A stretch of 56,763 bases of DNA, taken from positions 1-56,763 of the forward strand of contig NZ_RWIN01000055.1 in the NCBI RefSeq assembly GCF_009761815.1, given 5' to 3'. Source of the stretch: Pseudomonas sp. PB120. GTDB taxonomy: Bacteria > Pseudomonadota > Gammaproteobacteria > Pseudomonadales > Pseudomonadaceae. The notes beneath the pieces are model-generated. The model saw only the letters and a program-made list of their open reading frames with translations. It had not been told where the DNA came from and searched no databases. Within the stretch, counting starts at the first letter, position 1; the number at the start of each line of letters is the position of its first letter. Below are positions 44,974 to 53,609 of this stretch, one piece after another. Made by a program: the position numbers and the translations under genes.

Positions 44974-45953
44974 GCTCCCTCCTGCAACCGCTTTTTCTGC
45001 TTCAACTCGACGCCATTTTTTACCGCCACGATTTCCGCCATCAACGACAAGGCAATTTCCGCCGGAGAATGGCTGCCGATGTGCAGGCCGATCGGGCCGT
45101 GCAGGCGCTCGATGGCCTCTTTCGACAAGCCTAGCTGAGCCAGGTTTTCCCGGCGTTTCAGGCTGTTGACCCGCGAACCCAGCGCGCCGACGTAGAACGC
45201 CCGGGAATCGAGCGCCGTAAGCAGCGCCATGTCATCCAGGCGTGGATCGTGGGTCAGCGCGACAATCGCCGTGCGCTCGTCGGTCTGTATATTCAGCACG
45301 GCTTCGTCCGGCATGCCCGAAACAAAGCGCCCATGCTGCTCTTCCCAGCCGTACACAAACTCGGTGCGTGGGTCGCAGATCAACACTTCGAAATCCAGCA
45401 GCCGCGCCATCTCCGCAACATAACGGGACAATTGGCCGGCGCCGATCAGCAACAACCGCCAGCGCGGGCCGTAGATGGCGCGCAACGTGTTTTCGTCGAA
45501 ACTCAGCACATCGCTCTTGATCGCCGGTTGCAGCGTCACCTCCCCGCTCGCAATGTCCAACGAGCGCGCCGTGATTTCATGGGCCTCGCAGCGCGCCAGC
45601 AATTCAGCAACCCACGCCGGATCGCCAACCCGCTCCTCGGTCAAACGCAAGGTCCCACCGCACGGCAAACCAAACCGTGCAGCTTCTTCGCGGGTCACGC
45701 CATAGGTGATCAACTGCACCGGCGGCCCGTCCGGGGCAATCCGGCCATCGTGCAACCGGGTAATCAAATCGTCTTCGACACAACCGCCGGACACCGAGCC
45801 AATCACCACGCCGTCTTCCCGCAACGCCAGCATTGCTCCCGGCGCCCGGGGCGCGGTGCCCCAGGTCTGGACCACGCTGTACAACACCACCCGCTGACCG
45901 GCGCGGCGCCATTCCAGCACGCTGCGCAGGACATTCAGATCGACGCTGTCCAT
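44970..45953 (-). CDS. XdhC-family molybdenum cofactor insertion protein
   Basis: This 327-residue protein has the XdhC N-terminal domain (TWGTAPRAPGAMLALREDG and GSVSGGCVEDDL, about residues 30-62) and a Rossmann C-terminal domain (LLLIGAGQLSRYVAEMARLL, about 170-190). XdhC proteins bind sulfurated molybdenum cofactor and insert it into hydroxylases. Its start touches the stop codon of the large subunit gene, so maturation is coupled to enzyme synthesis. Confidence 0.92.
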   Translation of the reverse strand: MDSVDLNVLRSVLEWRRAGQRVVLYSVVQTWGTAPRAPGAMLALREDGVVIGSVSGGCVEDDLITRLHDGRIAPDGPPVQLITYGVTREEAARFGLPCGGTLRLTEERVGDPAWVAELLARCEAHEITARSLDIASGEVTLQPAIKSDVLSFDENTLRAIYGPRWRLLLIGAGQLSRYVAEMARLLDFEVLICDPRTEFVYGWEEQHGRFVSGMPDEAVLNIQTDERTAIVALTHDPRLDDMALLTALDSRAFYVGALGSRVNSLKRRENLAQLGLSKEAIERLHGPIGLHIGSHSPAEIALSLMAEIVAVKNGVELKQKKRLQEGA

Positions 45954-48283
45954 CAGGCCTCAGCCTTCTGCCAACCTTGCAGCTGATAGCGAACCGGTAA
46001 GTTACGGATGCGCTTGCCCGTGGCCGCGAAGATCGCATTGCACAGGGCCGGCGCAATGGGCGGCACGCCCGGCTCACCGACACCGCCCAACGGGACATTG
46101 CCCGGCGGCGTGACCAGATGCACGGCGACTTCCTTCGGCGCCAGGGACATGCGCGCCACTTCATACATGTGGAAGTTGTCCTGCTGGACCTTGCCGTCCT
46201 TGAAGCTGATCTCGCCCAGCACCGCGTTGCCCAACCCCATCACGCAGGCGCCCTCGAACTGCGAGCGGATGCGTTCAGGGTTGATCTGTGGCCCGCAATC
46301 CACAGCGATGTCGGCCTTGTGCACGATCAACGTGCCATCGTCTTTGACTTCGACTTCGATCACCGCCGCCACATAAGTGACGAAGCTGTAATGCACCGCC
46401 AGTCCCAGGCCACGGCCCTTGGGCAGCTCGCGCCCCCAGCCGGCAGCCTTGGCAGCGGTTTCCAGCACCGTGCGCAGACGAGCGGTATCGATCGGGTAAC
46501 GCTCAGGCGATTCGCCGTAGTTCCACTCTTCACTCAGGGTGCGAGGGTCGATCTGACGGTCCGGACCGAGCAATTTGATCTGGTACTTCAGCGGGTCCTG
46601 CCCGGCCTTGTGCGCCAGCTCATCGACAAAGCTCTGAATCGCGAAGCCGTGAGGGATGTTCGACACCGAGCGGTACCAGCCAACCCGGGTGTGAATCGTC
46701 GCTTCCGGGTTTTCCAGCCGAATGTTCGGGATTGCGTACGCCATGTTTGTGAACCCCATGCCCAGCTCGAACGCTGCTTCGTGGTTCATGCCTGGCGCGA
46801 ACAGCGCGGTGATACTGGGTGCCACGGTGCGGTGCAACCAGCCGGACGGCAGGCCGTCCTTGTTCAGACTGGCCTTCAGGTATTCAGCCGACACCGTGTG
46901 GAAGTAGGAGCAATGGATGTCGTCTTCACGGGTCCATTGCACCCGCACTGCCTTACCGGGAAATTCCTTGGCGAGGATGGCCGCTTCGATGATGAAGTCC
47001 GGCTTGGATTTGCGACCGAACCCGCCGCCCAGCAACGTGACATTGAACGTGACGTTATCGAACGGGATCCCGAGGCGTTCGCCGATGCGGGTGCGGGTGA
47101 CTTGCGGCGCCTGACTGGGGCCCCAGGCTTCGCACACGCCGTCCTTGAAGCGGGCGATGGCGACCATCGGTTCCATCGGCGCCTGTGCGAGGTGTGGCAA
47201 ATAGTAGGACGCTTCCAGTGTGCTGTCGGCGCTGCCCATGGCTTCGTCGATGTTGCCGGTGTTGCGCACCACTTTGCCGGGCTTGAGAGAGGCGGCTTCC
47301 AGTTCCTTGCGATAAGCAATCGAGTCGTAACTGGCGTTGGGGCCGTCATCCCACTCGATTTTCAGCGTCTCGCGGCCCTTGATTGCTGCCCAGGTATTGC
47401 TCGCGATCACTGCCACACCGCCCAGCGGCTGGAACTCCGAGGGCAGCGGACGGCCTTCGATCTGGATGACTTTGAGCACGCCGGGGACTTTCAACGCCGC
47501 AATCGAATCGACGGATTTGACCTTGCCGCCATACACCGCCGGCCGCGCAATGGTGGCGTAAAGCATGCCGTCAAAATGCACATCGGCACCGTAGACCGCG
47601 CGACCGTTGACGATGTCCGCACCGTCGATGGCCTTGGTGCCCTCCTTGCCGATGTAGCGAAACTCCGACGGCTGCTTGAGCCGCAGGCTTTCACGGGCCG
47701 GCACTGCCAACGCACTCGCCGCGGCGGCCAACGCGCCATAGCCGAGCTCGCGGCCGGTCGGTTTATGAATGACTTTGTGCAATTGCGCATGACACTCGCC
47801 GACGGGCACTTTCCACTGCTCGGCGGCGGCCTGTTCGAGCATGGTCCGGGCGGCAGCGCCGCAGCGGCGCATCGGCTCGTACCAGTGCCGCATGCTGCGG
47901 GAACCGTCCGTGTCCTGGTTGCCAAAGCGCACTTCGTCGCCCGGCGCCTGTTGCACCTTCACCATCGCCCAGTCGGCTTCCAGTTCGTCGGCCACCACCA
48001 TCGTCAGGCTGGTGCGCACGCCCTGGCCCATTTCCGAACGGTTGCAGACCACCGTCACCGTGCCATCGGCGGCGATGCTGACGTAGACCTTGGGATCATC
48101 GATCGCGCCGTGAGGCATGCCGTCTGCGCCGAATTTCTTCTCTGCCTCCTCGGCGAACGCGTCCTGCCAGCCCCAACTCGCGGCCAGCACCAGCACGCTG
48201 GTGGCGCCTACGCCCCTGAGGAAGCTGCGACGACTGAGGTTGCTGAGATTGCTCAGCGCGAAATCATTCGGTAACTGGCTCAT
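45953..48283 (-). CDS. Molybdopterin-binding subunit of an IorB-type aldehyde/N-heterocycle oxidoreductase
   Basis: This 776-residue large subunit has a Tat signal peptide (SRRSFLRGVGATSVLVLAAS, about residues 16-35, cut near DAFAEE), so the holoenzyme is probably exported folded to the periplasm. It has the isoquinoline 1-oxidoreductase beta-subunit layout: TVVCNRSEMGQGVRTSLTMV near 70, GFGRKSKPDF, and the C-terminal GVGEPGVPPIAPALCNAI with the catalytic glutamate. The start at 48283 has GGAGG and overlaps the small-subunit stop (ATGA). The substrate cannot be told from sequence. Confidence 0.9.
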   Translation of the reverse strand: MSQLPNDFALSNLSNLSRRSFLRGVGATSVLVLAASWGWQDAFAEEAEKKFGADGMPHGAIDDPKVYVSIAADGTVTVVCNRSEMGQGVRTSLTMVVADELEADWAMVKVQQAPGDEVRFGNQDTDGSRSMRHWYEPMRRCGAAARTMLEQAAAEQWKVPVGECHAQLHKVIHKPTGRELGYGALAAAASALAVPARESLRLKQPSEFRYIGKEGTKAIDGADIVNGRAVYGADVHFDGMLYATIARPAVYGGKVKSVDSIAALKVPGVLKVIQIEGRPLPSEFQPLGGVAVIASNTWAAIKGRETLKIEWDDGPNASYDSIAYRKELEAASLKPGKVVRNTGNIDEAMGSADSTLEASYYLPHLAQAPMEPMVAIARFKDGVCEAWGPSQAPQVTRTRIGERLGIPFDNVTFNVTLLGGGFGRKSKPDFIIEAAILAKEFPGKAVRVQWTREDDIHCSYFHTVSAEYLKASLNKDGLPSGWLHRTVAPSITALFAPGMNHEAAFELGMGFTNMAYAIPNIRLENPEATIHTRVGWYRSVSNIPHGFAIQSFVDELAHKAGQDPLKYQIKLLGPDRQIDPRTLSEEWNYGESPERYPIDTARLRTVLETAAKAAGWGRELPKGRGLGLAVHYSFVTYVAAVIEVEVKDDGTLIVHKADIAVDCGPQINPERIRSQFEGACVMGLGNAVLGEISFKDGKVQQDNFHMYEVARMSLAPKEVAVHLVTPPGNVPLGGVGEPGVPPIAPALCNAIFAATGKRIRNLPVRYQLQGWQKAEA

Positions 48284-48750
48284 GCCTTGGCCTCCTTCAG
48301 ATGAGTGGACGCCTGGCGGATGGCGGTCTTGATGCGGTTGTAAGTGCCGCAACGGCAAATATTGCCCACCATCGCTTCTTCAATCTGTTCGTCGCTGGGG
48401 TTGGGATTTGTCTTGAGCAACGCCGTCGCCGACATGATCTGCCCGCCCTGACAGAAACCGCACTGAGCGACAGCGGTGTCGAGCCAGGCTTGCTGGACGA
48501 CTTGCCCGACCGGGTCGGCGTGGAGGTTGTCGATGGTGGTTACGTTCTGGCCGCCCACCGAGCCGATCGGCGTGATGCAACTTCGCGCCGGGGAACCCTC
48601 GATATGAATCGTGCAAGCACCGCAAAGGCCCATGCCGCAGCCAAACTTGGTGCCGCTGTAGCCCGCCACGTCGCGGATTGCCCAGAGCAGCGGCATGTCC
48701 TCGGTCACGTCGAGTTGATGGTCTTGACCATTGAGTTTCAGGGTAATCAT
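48280..48750 (-). CDS. 2Fe-2S subunit of the molybdenum hydroxylase (IorA type)
   Basis: This 156-residue electron-transfer subunit has the plant-type cluster motif CGMGLCGACTIHIEGSPARSC (starting about residue 40, written from its first cysteine) and the second cluster CGFCQGG plus CRCGTYNRI (about 98-140). It passes electrons from the molybdenum site. No signal peptide is present; it is probably co-exported with the Tat-bearing large subunit. It is first in the operon. The start is ATG 48750, with GTG 48756 as an alternative. Confidence 0.92.
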   Translation of the reverse strand: MITLKLNGQDHQLDVTEDMPLLWAIRDVAGYSGTKFGCGMGLCGACTIHIEGSPARSCITPIGSVGGQNVTTIDNLHADPVGQVVQQAWLDTAVAQCGFCQGGQIMSATALLKTNPNPSDEQIEEAMVGNICRCGTYNRIKTAIRQASTHLKEAKA

Positions 48751-48931
48751 GGGCACGCCCGCATAGATAAGGTTATGGGGTCGAGCAATCTGCCGCCGGG
48801 GATGGCGGTTGGCAGCACGCAGATCGGCTCAGGCTAATGAGGCTCTCTTATGCGGACGCAAGCGTCTGCATCGGGCCTTTGGTGGAGCAAATGCTTGCAT
48901 CGTCAGGTGGCTACGTTAACCCGGCATTAAC

Positions 48932-48967
48932 AAAAAAGCCCTGCACCATTGAAGTGTGCAGGGCTTT
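48932..48967 (-). terminator. murB-operon terminator
   Basis: AAAGCCCTGCAC (48935-48946) and GTGCAGGGCTTT (48956-48967) form a 12-bp stem. On the minus strand it is followed by a T-run (plus A at 48932-48937). It ends the long envelope operon. Confidence 0.9.
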
Positions 48968-48991
48968 GAAATCAGTCCTTGAAGCGTAGCT

Positions 48992-50011
48992 TCAATACTG
49001 GTTCGGCTCCATTTCCAGGTCGACCTGGAAACGCTGCGAAATATCTTTCTGGATGCGCTGCGCCAGGTTAAGCAATTGCAGGCCGCTGGCACTGCCGTAA
49101 TTCACCAGCACCAGCGCTTGCAACTTGTGCACGCCGGCGTCGGCGTCACGAAAACCTTTCCAGCCCGCCCGCTCGATCAGCCAGCCCGCGGCCAGTTTCA
49201 TTCGCCCGTCAGGTTGCGCGTAGGCCACCAGGTCCGGGTATTCAACCTTGAGGCGGGTGACCAACGCCGCCGGAACCAGCGGATTCTTGAAGAAGCTGCC
49301 GGCATTGCCGAGCACGGCCGGGTCCGGCAGTTTTTCGTTGCGGATGCTGCAAATGGCCTGGCTGACATCGGTGGCGGTCGGGTGATCGATGCCTTGCTCG
49401 GTCAGGCGCTGACGCACCGGCCCGTACTCCAGATGCAGGTGCTCGACACGGTCCAGAGCGAACCGGACCCGCAAAATCAACCAGCGCCCCGGCGCCTGTT
49501 TGAACAGGCTGTCGCGATACGCAAAATTGCATTCCTGCAGCGTGAAGTCGCGCAACTCTCCGGTCTGGCGATCCAGCGCGGTCAGGCCGGCGAACACGTC
49601 CTTGATCTCCACACCATAGGCGCCGATGTTCTGCATCGGGGCTGCGCCCACGGTGCCCGGGATCAGGCTGAGGTTTTCCAGGCCGGACAGGCCCTGCGCG
49701 AGGGTGTGCTGCACGAACGGATGCCAGGGTTCGCCTGCTTCGGCTTCTATTACTACTTTGCTGCCGTCATCGTTCAGGATGCGAATGCCACGGGTGGCCA
49801 TGCGCAACACCAGCGACTGGATATCCGCGGTCAGCAGCAAGTTGCTGCCGCCGCCAATTACCAGCAACGGCACATCGTGTTGCACCGCATAGGCCAGCGC
49901 TTCGCGCACGTCATCGTCGCTGTGGGCTTCGGCAAACAACCGGGCCTGAACATCCACGCCAAAGCTGTTGTAAGGCTTGAGCGAAACCTGCGGTCGTACC
50001 TGCAAACTCAT
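48992..50011 (-). CDS. murB: UDP-N-acetylenolpyruvoylglucosamine reductase
   Basis: This 339-residue FAD enzyme makes UDP-N-acetylmuramate for peptidoglycan. NSFGVDVQARLFAEAHSDDD opens the FAD domain, LLVIGGGSNLLLT (about residues 50-62) binds the pyrophosphate, and the catalytic serine is in GNAGSFFKNP (about 228-237). It is the type I, E. coli-like form. It overlaps the phosphatase gene upstream by 4 bp and is last in the operon. Confidence 0.96.
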   Translation of the reverse strand: MSLQVRPQVSLKPYNSFGVDVQARLFAEAHSDDDVREALAYAVQHDVPLLVIGGGSNLLLTADIQSLVLRMATRGIRILNDDGSKVVIEAEAGEPWHPFVQHTLAQGLSGLENLSLIPGTVGAAPMQNIGAYGVEIKDVFAGLTALDRQTGELRDFTLQECNFAYRDSLFKQAPGRWLILRVRFALDRVEHLHLEYGPVRQRLTEQGIDHPTATDVSQAICSIRNEKLPDPAVLGNAGSFFKNPLVPAALVTRLKVEYPDLVAYAQPDGRMKLAAGWLIERAGWKGFRDADAGVHKLQALVLVNYGSASGLQLLNLAQRIQKDISQRFQVDLEMEPNQY

Positions 50012-50472
50012 AAGCGGCCCTTCAATTCGACCACCAGCAGGTCGCTCGCGCGTTCGATCAGATCCAGCACGTACTCGAATCCCTGATCGCCGTCGTGGTA
50101 CGGGTCTGGCACTTCATCGATTTCCGACTGGTAACGACGCAGGAACAGGTCCAGCTCCGCTTTGCTCCTGGCCGGCTGCAAGGCCTTGAGGTTGCGCAGG
50201 TTGTTGTGGTCCATCGCCAGAATCAAGTCGTAGGTGGCGAAATCGGCACGGGTCACTTGTTGGGCGCGCTGAGCGGACAGGTCGTAACCGCGCTGCTTGG
50301 CCGCGGCCTGGCTGCGTCGGTCCGGAGCACTGCCGACGTGCCAGTCACCGGTGCCGGCAGAGGCCACTTCGATTTGATCGGCCAGCCCCGCCTCACGCAA
50401 CTTGTGGCGCAGCACGCCTTCGGCTGTCGGTGAACGGCAGATATTACCCAGGCATACGAACAGAACCCTCAT
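50008..50472 (-). CDS. Low-molecular-weight protein tyrosine phosphatase
   Basis: This 154-residue enzyme has the P-loop FVCLGNICRSPTAEG (residues 5-19; Cys and Arg of CX5R) and the general-acid aspartate in DPYHDG (about 121-126). Such enzymes in other bacteria act on tyrosine kinases of capsule or exopolysaccharide export; no such kinase is in this window. It lies between kdsB and murB in an overlapping operon. Confidence 0.93.
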   Translation of the reverse strand: MRVLFVCLGNICRSPTAEGVLRHKLREAGLADQIEVASAGTGDWHVGSAPDRRSQAAAKQRGYDLSAQRAQQVTRADFATYDLILAMDHNNLRNLKALQPARSKAELDLFLRRYQSEIDEVPDPYHDGDQGFEYVLDLIERASDLLVVELKGRL

Positions 50473-51236
50473 CAGGCCTCCAGCAGACGACGAACGCGCT
50501 CGAGGTCTTCAACGGTGTCGACGCCGGTGGGCGGTGCGATCAACGCATTGGCAACGTGAATCCGCACGCCATGCCACAGCGCACGCAACTGCTCGAGGGA
50601 TTCGGTATTTTCCAGCCAGCACGGACCCCAATTGACGAAGTCCTGCAGGAAGCCGGCGCGGTAGGCATAAATGCCGATGTGGCGGCGATACGGCACACCG
50701 TGTGGCAACTCATCGCGATTTTTCGCAAACGCGTCCCGGGCCCACGGCAAGGTGGCGCGACTGAACGTCAGCGCCAGGCCGTTAAGGTCGCTGACGACCT
50801 TGACCACATTAGGGTTGAACAGGGTTTCGACGTCTTCGATTGGCTCGGCCAACGTGGCCATGCGCGCTTCGGTGTGGGCAGCCAGGTTGGCGGCCACTTG
50901 GTCGATCACGCTTGGCGGGATCAGCGGTTCGTCACCCTGGACGTTGACCACGATGGCGTCGGAGGCCAGGCCCAGCTTGGCGGCAACTTCAGCCAGGCGA
51001 TCGGTGCCGGAGTTGTGATCTTCGCGGGTCAGCACCACTTCGGCGCCAAACGCCGTGCACGCCTCGACAATGCGCGCATCGTCAGTGGCAACCACCACGC
51101 GCTCGGCGCTGCTTTTGCGCGCCTGTTCCCAGACGTGCTGGATCATCGGCTTGCCAGCGATCAGCAGCAGCGGTTTGCCCGGCAGACGGGTCGAGGCGTA
51201 ACGCGATGGAATGACAACGGTAAAGGCGGTGGTCAT
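50472..51236 (-). CDS. kdsB: 3-deoxy-manno-octulosonate cytidylyltransferase
   Basis: This 254-residue enzyme makes CMP-Kdo for lipopolysaccharide. [16 protein letters not shown] (residues 8-23) is the CTP-binding loop, and [11 protein letters not shown] (about 98-108) is the second signature. The start overlaps the Trm112-like gene by 4 bp, and the stop shares one base with the phosphatase start. Confidence 0.96.
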   Translation of the reverse strand: MTTAFTVVIPSRYASTRLPGKPLLLIAGKPMIQHVWEQARKSSAERVVVATDDARIVEACTAFGAEVVLTREDHNSGTDRLAEVAAKLGLASDAIVVNVQGDEPLIPPSVIDQVAANLAAHTEARMATLAEPIEDVETLFNPNVVKVVSDLNGLALTFSRATLPWARDAFAKNRDELPHGVPYRRHIGIYAYRAGFLQDFVNWGPCWLENTESLEQLRALWHGVRIHVANALIAPPTGVDTVEDLERVRRLLEA

Positions 51237-51418
51237 TTATCCAGACGCTCGTCGGTGGTCAGGGTGCGGGCTTCGGTTTCGAGCATCACCGGAATGCCGT
51301 CACGAATCGGGTACGCCAGGCCGGCGCCTTTGCTGATCAGCTCGGTTTTGTCGGCGCTGAGCTTGAGCGGGCCTTTGCAGACCGGGCAAGCGAGGATGTC
51401 GAGCAATTTGGTGTCCAT
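51233..51418 (-). CDS. Trm112-family small protein
   Basis: This 61-residue protein begins [20 protein letters not shown], the YcaR/Trm112 pattern with a CxxC pair; the family's second cysteine pair is absent, as is usual in YcaR-type proteins. The role is unknown in bacteria, but the gene always sits between lpxK and kdsB. AGGGA lies 6 nt before the ATG at 51418. Confidence 0.92.
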   Translation of the reverse strand: MDTKLLDILACPVCKGPLKLSADKTELISKGAGLAYPIRDGIPVMLETEARTLTTDERLDK

Positions 51419-51443
51419 GAGCATTCCCTGGATAAAAACGGAT

Positions 51444-52454
51444 TTAAGGCAAAAGACGATCCGGCAACAGGCGCATCAGCTGCGTATCGAACCAGGCCAC
51501 GAAGGCCGGCGATGGCGCAGCATCGACCGCCAGGTACCACCAGTCGGCGGCGGCGAAGGCACGGCACTTCACCGCGTCCTTTTCAGTCATCACCAATGGC
51601 AATGACGGTGTGAAATTCAACGCCTGCACGCTGTATTCGGCGTGGTCGGCAAACGCGTGGGGGACTGGCTGCCAGTGTAGCGTTTCGAGGGTTGTGAAGA
51701 AACGCTGCGGATTGCCGATCCCGGCCACGGCATGCAGGGCCTGGCCTGCGGGGAAGTGATCGAGGGGACGTCGCTCGCCGCTCTTCAGGTTGACCAGCTC
51801 GGTGGGTTGCAGCTGAAAGGCAAAACCGTGGTCGCGATCATGGGCGGCGCCGTTGTACAGCACAGCATCGACGCTCTGCAGACGCTCGACTGGTTCGCGA
51901 AGTGGCCCGGCAGGCAAGCAACGCTGATTGCCCAGGCCCCGGGCGGCGTCGATCAGCACCAGCTCAAGGTCCCGGGCCAGCCGGTAATGTTGCATGCCGT
52001 CATCGGAGAGAATCAGGTCCAGCGGCTCACTCGCCAGCAAGGCTTTGACGGCACTGCTGCGGTCCGGGTCGATCATCAACGGCACGCCGGTGCGTTGCAC
52101 GATCAACAGCGGCTCGTCGCCCGCCAGATCAGCGCTTTGATCCGCTTCGACGCGCCATGGCAATTGTGGCGGTTTGGCGCCGTATCCCCGACTGACCACG
52201 CCGACGCGCAAGCCGCTGCGCTGACAATGCTGAATCATCCAGAGAATGAGTGGCGTCTTGCCGGTACCGCCAACGGTGATGTTGCCGACCACGATCAATG
52301 GCACGGGCGGCTGGTAGATCTCACCCTCGCCCGCCAGGAAACGCTTGCGCTTGCCCATGACCACGCGCCGATACAGCCATTCCAGCGGCTGCAACAGCTT
52401 CAGGGCCGGATGACCGTCGTACCACGCGGCGAGCAAGCGATCGGACATGGCCAT
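51444..52454 (-). CDS. lpxK: Tetraacyldisaccharide 4'-kinase
   Basis: This 336-residue inner-membrane-associated kinase phosphorylates the lipid A precursor at the 4' position. The P-loop is [13 protein letters not shown] (about residues 57-69), and the catalytic DDGMQHY (about 146-152) follows. The ATG shares its A with the exbD stop (TGATG); ATG 52448 is a possible alternative. ExbD, not MsbA, is the upstream neighbour here. Confidence 0.95.
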   Translation of the reverse strand: MAMSDRLLAAWYDGHPALKLLQPLEWLYRRVVMGKRKRFLAGEGEIYQPPVPLIVVGNITVGGTGKTPLILWMIQHCQRSGLRVGVVSRGYGAKPPQLPWRVEADQSADLAGDEPLLIVQRTGVPLMIDPDRSSAVKALLASEPLDLILSDDGMQHYRLARDLELVLIDAARGLGNQRCLPAGPLREPVERLQSVDAVLYNGAAHDRDHGFAFQLQPTELVNLKSGERRPLDHFPAGQALHAVAGIGNPQRFFTTLETLHWQPVPHAFADHAEYSVQALNFTPSLPLVMTEKDAVKCRAFAAADWWYLAVDAAPSPAFVAWFDTQLMRLLPDRLLP

Positions 52455-52879
52455 CAGGGTGCGGGCGCCGCCTCGACAGTGGTCATGCGCAAGTGGCTGA
52501 ACCCCAGCTTGCCGGCGGCGTCCATGGCGGTAATGACGCTTTGGTGCTGGGTCTTGCCATCAGCACTGATGGCCAGCGGCCTGTTGGTGTCGCCGTTGGA
52601 TTCTTTCTGCAGCGCGGCCATCACGGTGGCCAGGTCGCTTTTGGGCAGCACCTGGTTATTCACCGAGAACGTCCCGTCGGCGCTGATGGCGATGTCCAGC
52701 TGTTTGCTCTGATCTTCGGCCGGTGCACCGCTGGCCGCTTCCGGCAGGTCGACGCGCAACTGGGTTTCACGTGTGAACGTGGTGGTCACCACGAAAAACA
52801 GCAGCAGGACAAACACCACGTCGATCAGCGACACGAGGTTGATGTCCACGTTCTCCCGTTGCTTGCGGCGGAATTTCAC
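52454..52879 (-). CDS. exbD: ExbD/TolR-family biopolymer transport protein
   Basis: This 141-residue protein has one membrane helix ([21 protein letters not shown], about residues 16-36) with the essential proton-carrying aspartate in SLIDV, followed by a periplasmic domain. It pairs with the ExbB-like protein to turn proton-motive force into work on an envelope partner. Overlap with exbB is 4 bp (ATGA). Which partner it drives (TonB or other) is not shown; no tonB is nearby. Confidence 0.92.
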   Translation of the reverse strand: MKFRRKQRENVDINLVSLIDVVFVLLLFFVVTTTFTRETQLRVDLPEAASGAPAEDQSKQLDIAISADGTFSVNNQVLPKSDLATVMAALQKESNGDTNRPLAISADGKTQHQSVITAMDAAGKLGFSHLRMTTVEAAPAP

Positions 52880-53511
52880 GCTTTGCCCTCAGCCAGATCA
52901 ACGTCACGGTCGCCCTGCACCACTTCAACCAGCTTGATGGCTTCCTGTTCCATGCCGACGACGAGTTCATCAATGCGCCGTTGCAGGAAACGGTGGAAGA
53001 ACACCGACGGGATACCCACGATCAGGCCGGAAGCCGTGGTAATCAAGGCTTTGGAAATACCGCCGGCCAGTACAGCGGCGTTGGTCGTCATGCCCGTGCC
53101 CATGAACGAACTGAAGATATCGATCATGCCCAATACGGTACCGAGCAACCCCAGCAACGGGGCCATGGCGGCGATGGTGCCCAGAGCGTTGATGTAGCGT
53201 TCGAGCTCGTGGACCACCCGCGCGGCGGCCTCTTCGATGCACTCTTTCATGATCTCGCGACCATGCTTGGAGTTGGCCAGGCCGGCGGCCAGAATCTCGC
53301 CCAACGGCGAATTGGCACGCAATTCCTTGAGTTTTTCTTTGTTGAGCTGTTTGTCCTTGATCCAGACCCAGACCTGCCCGAGCAGATGCTCCGGGGTCAC
53401 ACGACTGGCTCGCAGGGTCCAGAGGCGCTCGGCGACGATCGCCATGGCCGCGATGGAACTCAGAATGATCGGCAGCATCATCCAGCCGCCGGATTTGACC
53501 AATTCCCACAC
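52876..53511 (-). CDS. exbB: ExbB/TolQ-family proton channel protein
   Basis: This 211-residue protein has three membrane segments: near residues 10-30 (MMLPIILSSIAAMAIVAERL), 110-135 and 150-175. The MotA/TolQ/ExbB signature ITTASGLIVGIPSVFFHRFL is in the last. GTG at 53511 (MWELVKSGGW) was chosen because GAGGGG lies 9 nt upstream and the length fits relatives. The long open frame to 54057 runs into comEC and is not coding. Confidence 0.92.
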   Translation of the reverse strand: MWELVKSGGWMMLPIILSSIAAMAIVAERLWTLRASRVTPEHLLGQVWVWIKDKQLNKEKLKELRANSPLGEILAAGLANSKHGREIMKECIEEAAARVVHELERYINALGTIAAMAPLLGLLGTVLGMIDIFSSFMGTGMTTNAAVLAGGISKALITTASGLIVGIPSVFFHRFLQRRIDELVVGMEQEAIKLVEVVQGDRDVDLAEGKA

Positions 53512-53609
53512 AGTGACAATCCCCTCGAAAAAGTGCGCCACTCTAACATAGGGGGTCGGCGCACCGAAGACCGGGATGTCGCATCCGGTCGGGGTTTCAT
53601 AACTCGCCG

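Noticed and set aside
46118..48274. 718-codon open frame antisense to the molybdenum hydroxylase subunit
   Set aside because: Histidine- and arginine-rich mirror sequence of a GC-rich gene; no ribosome-binding site or domain.
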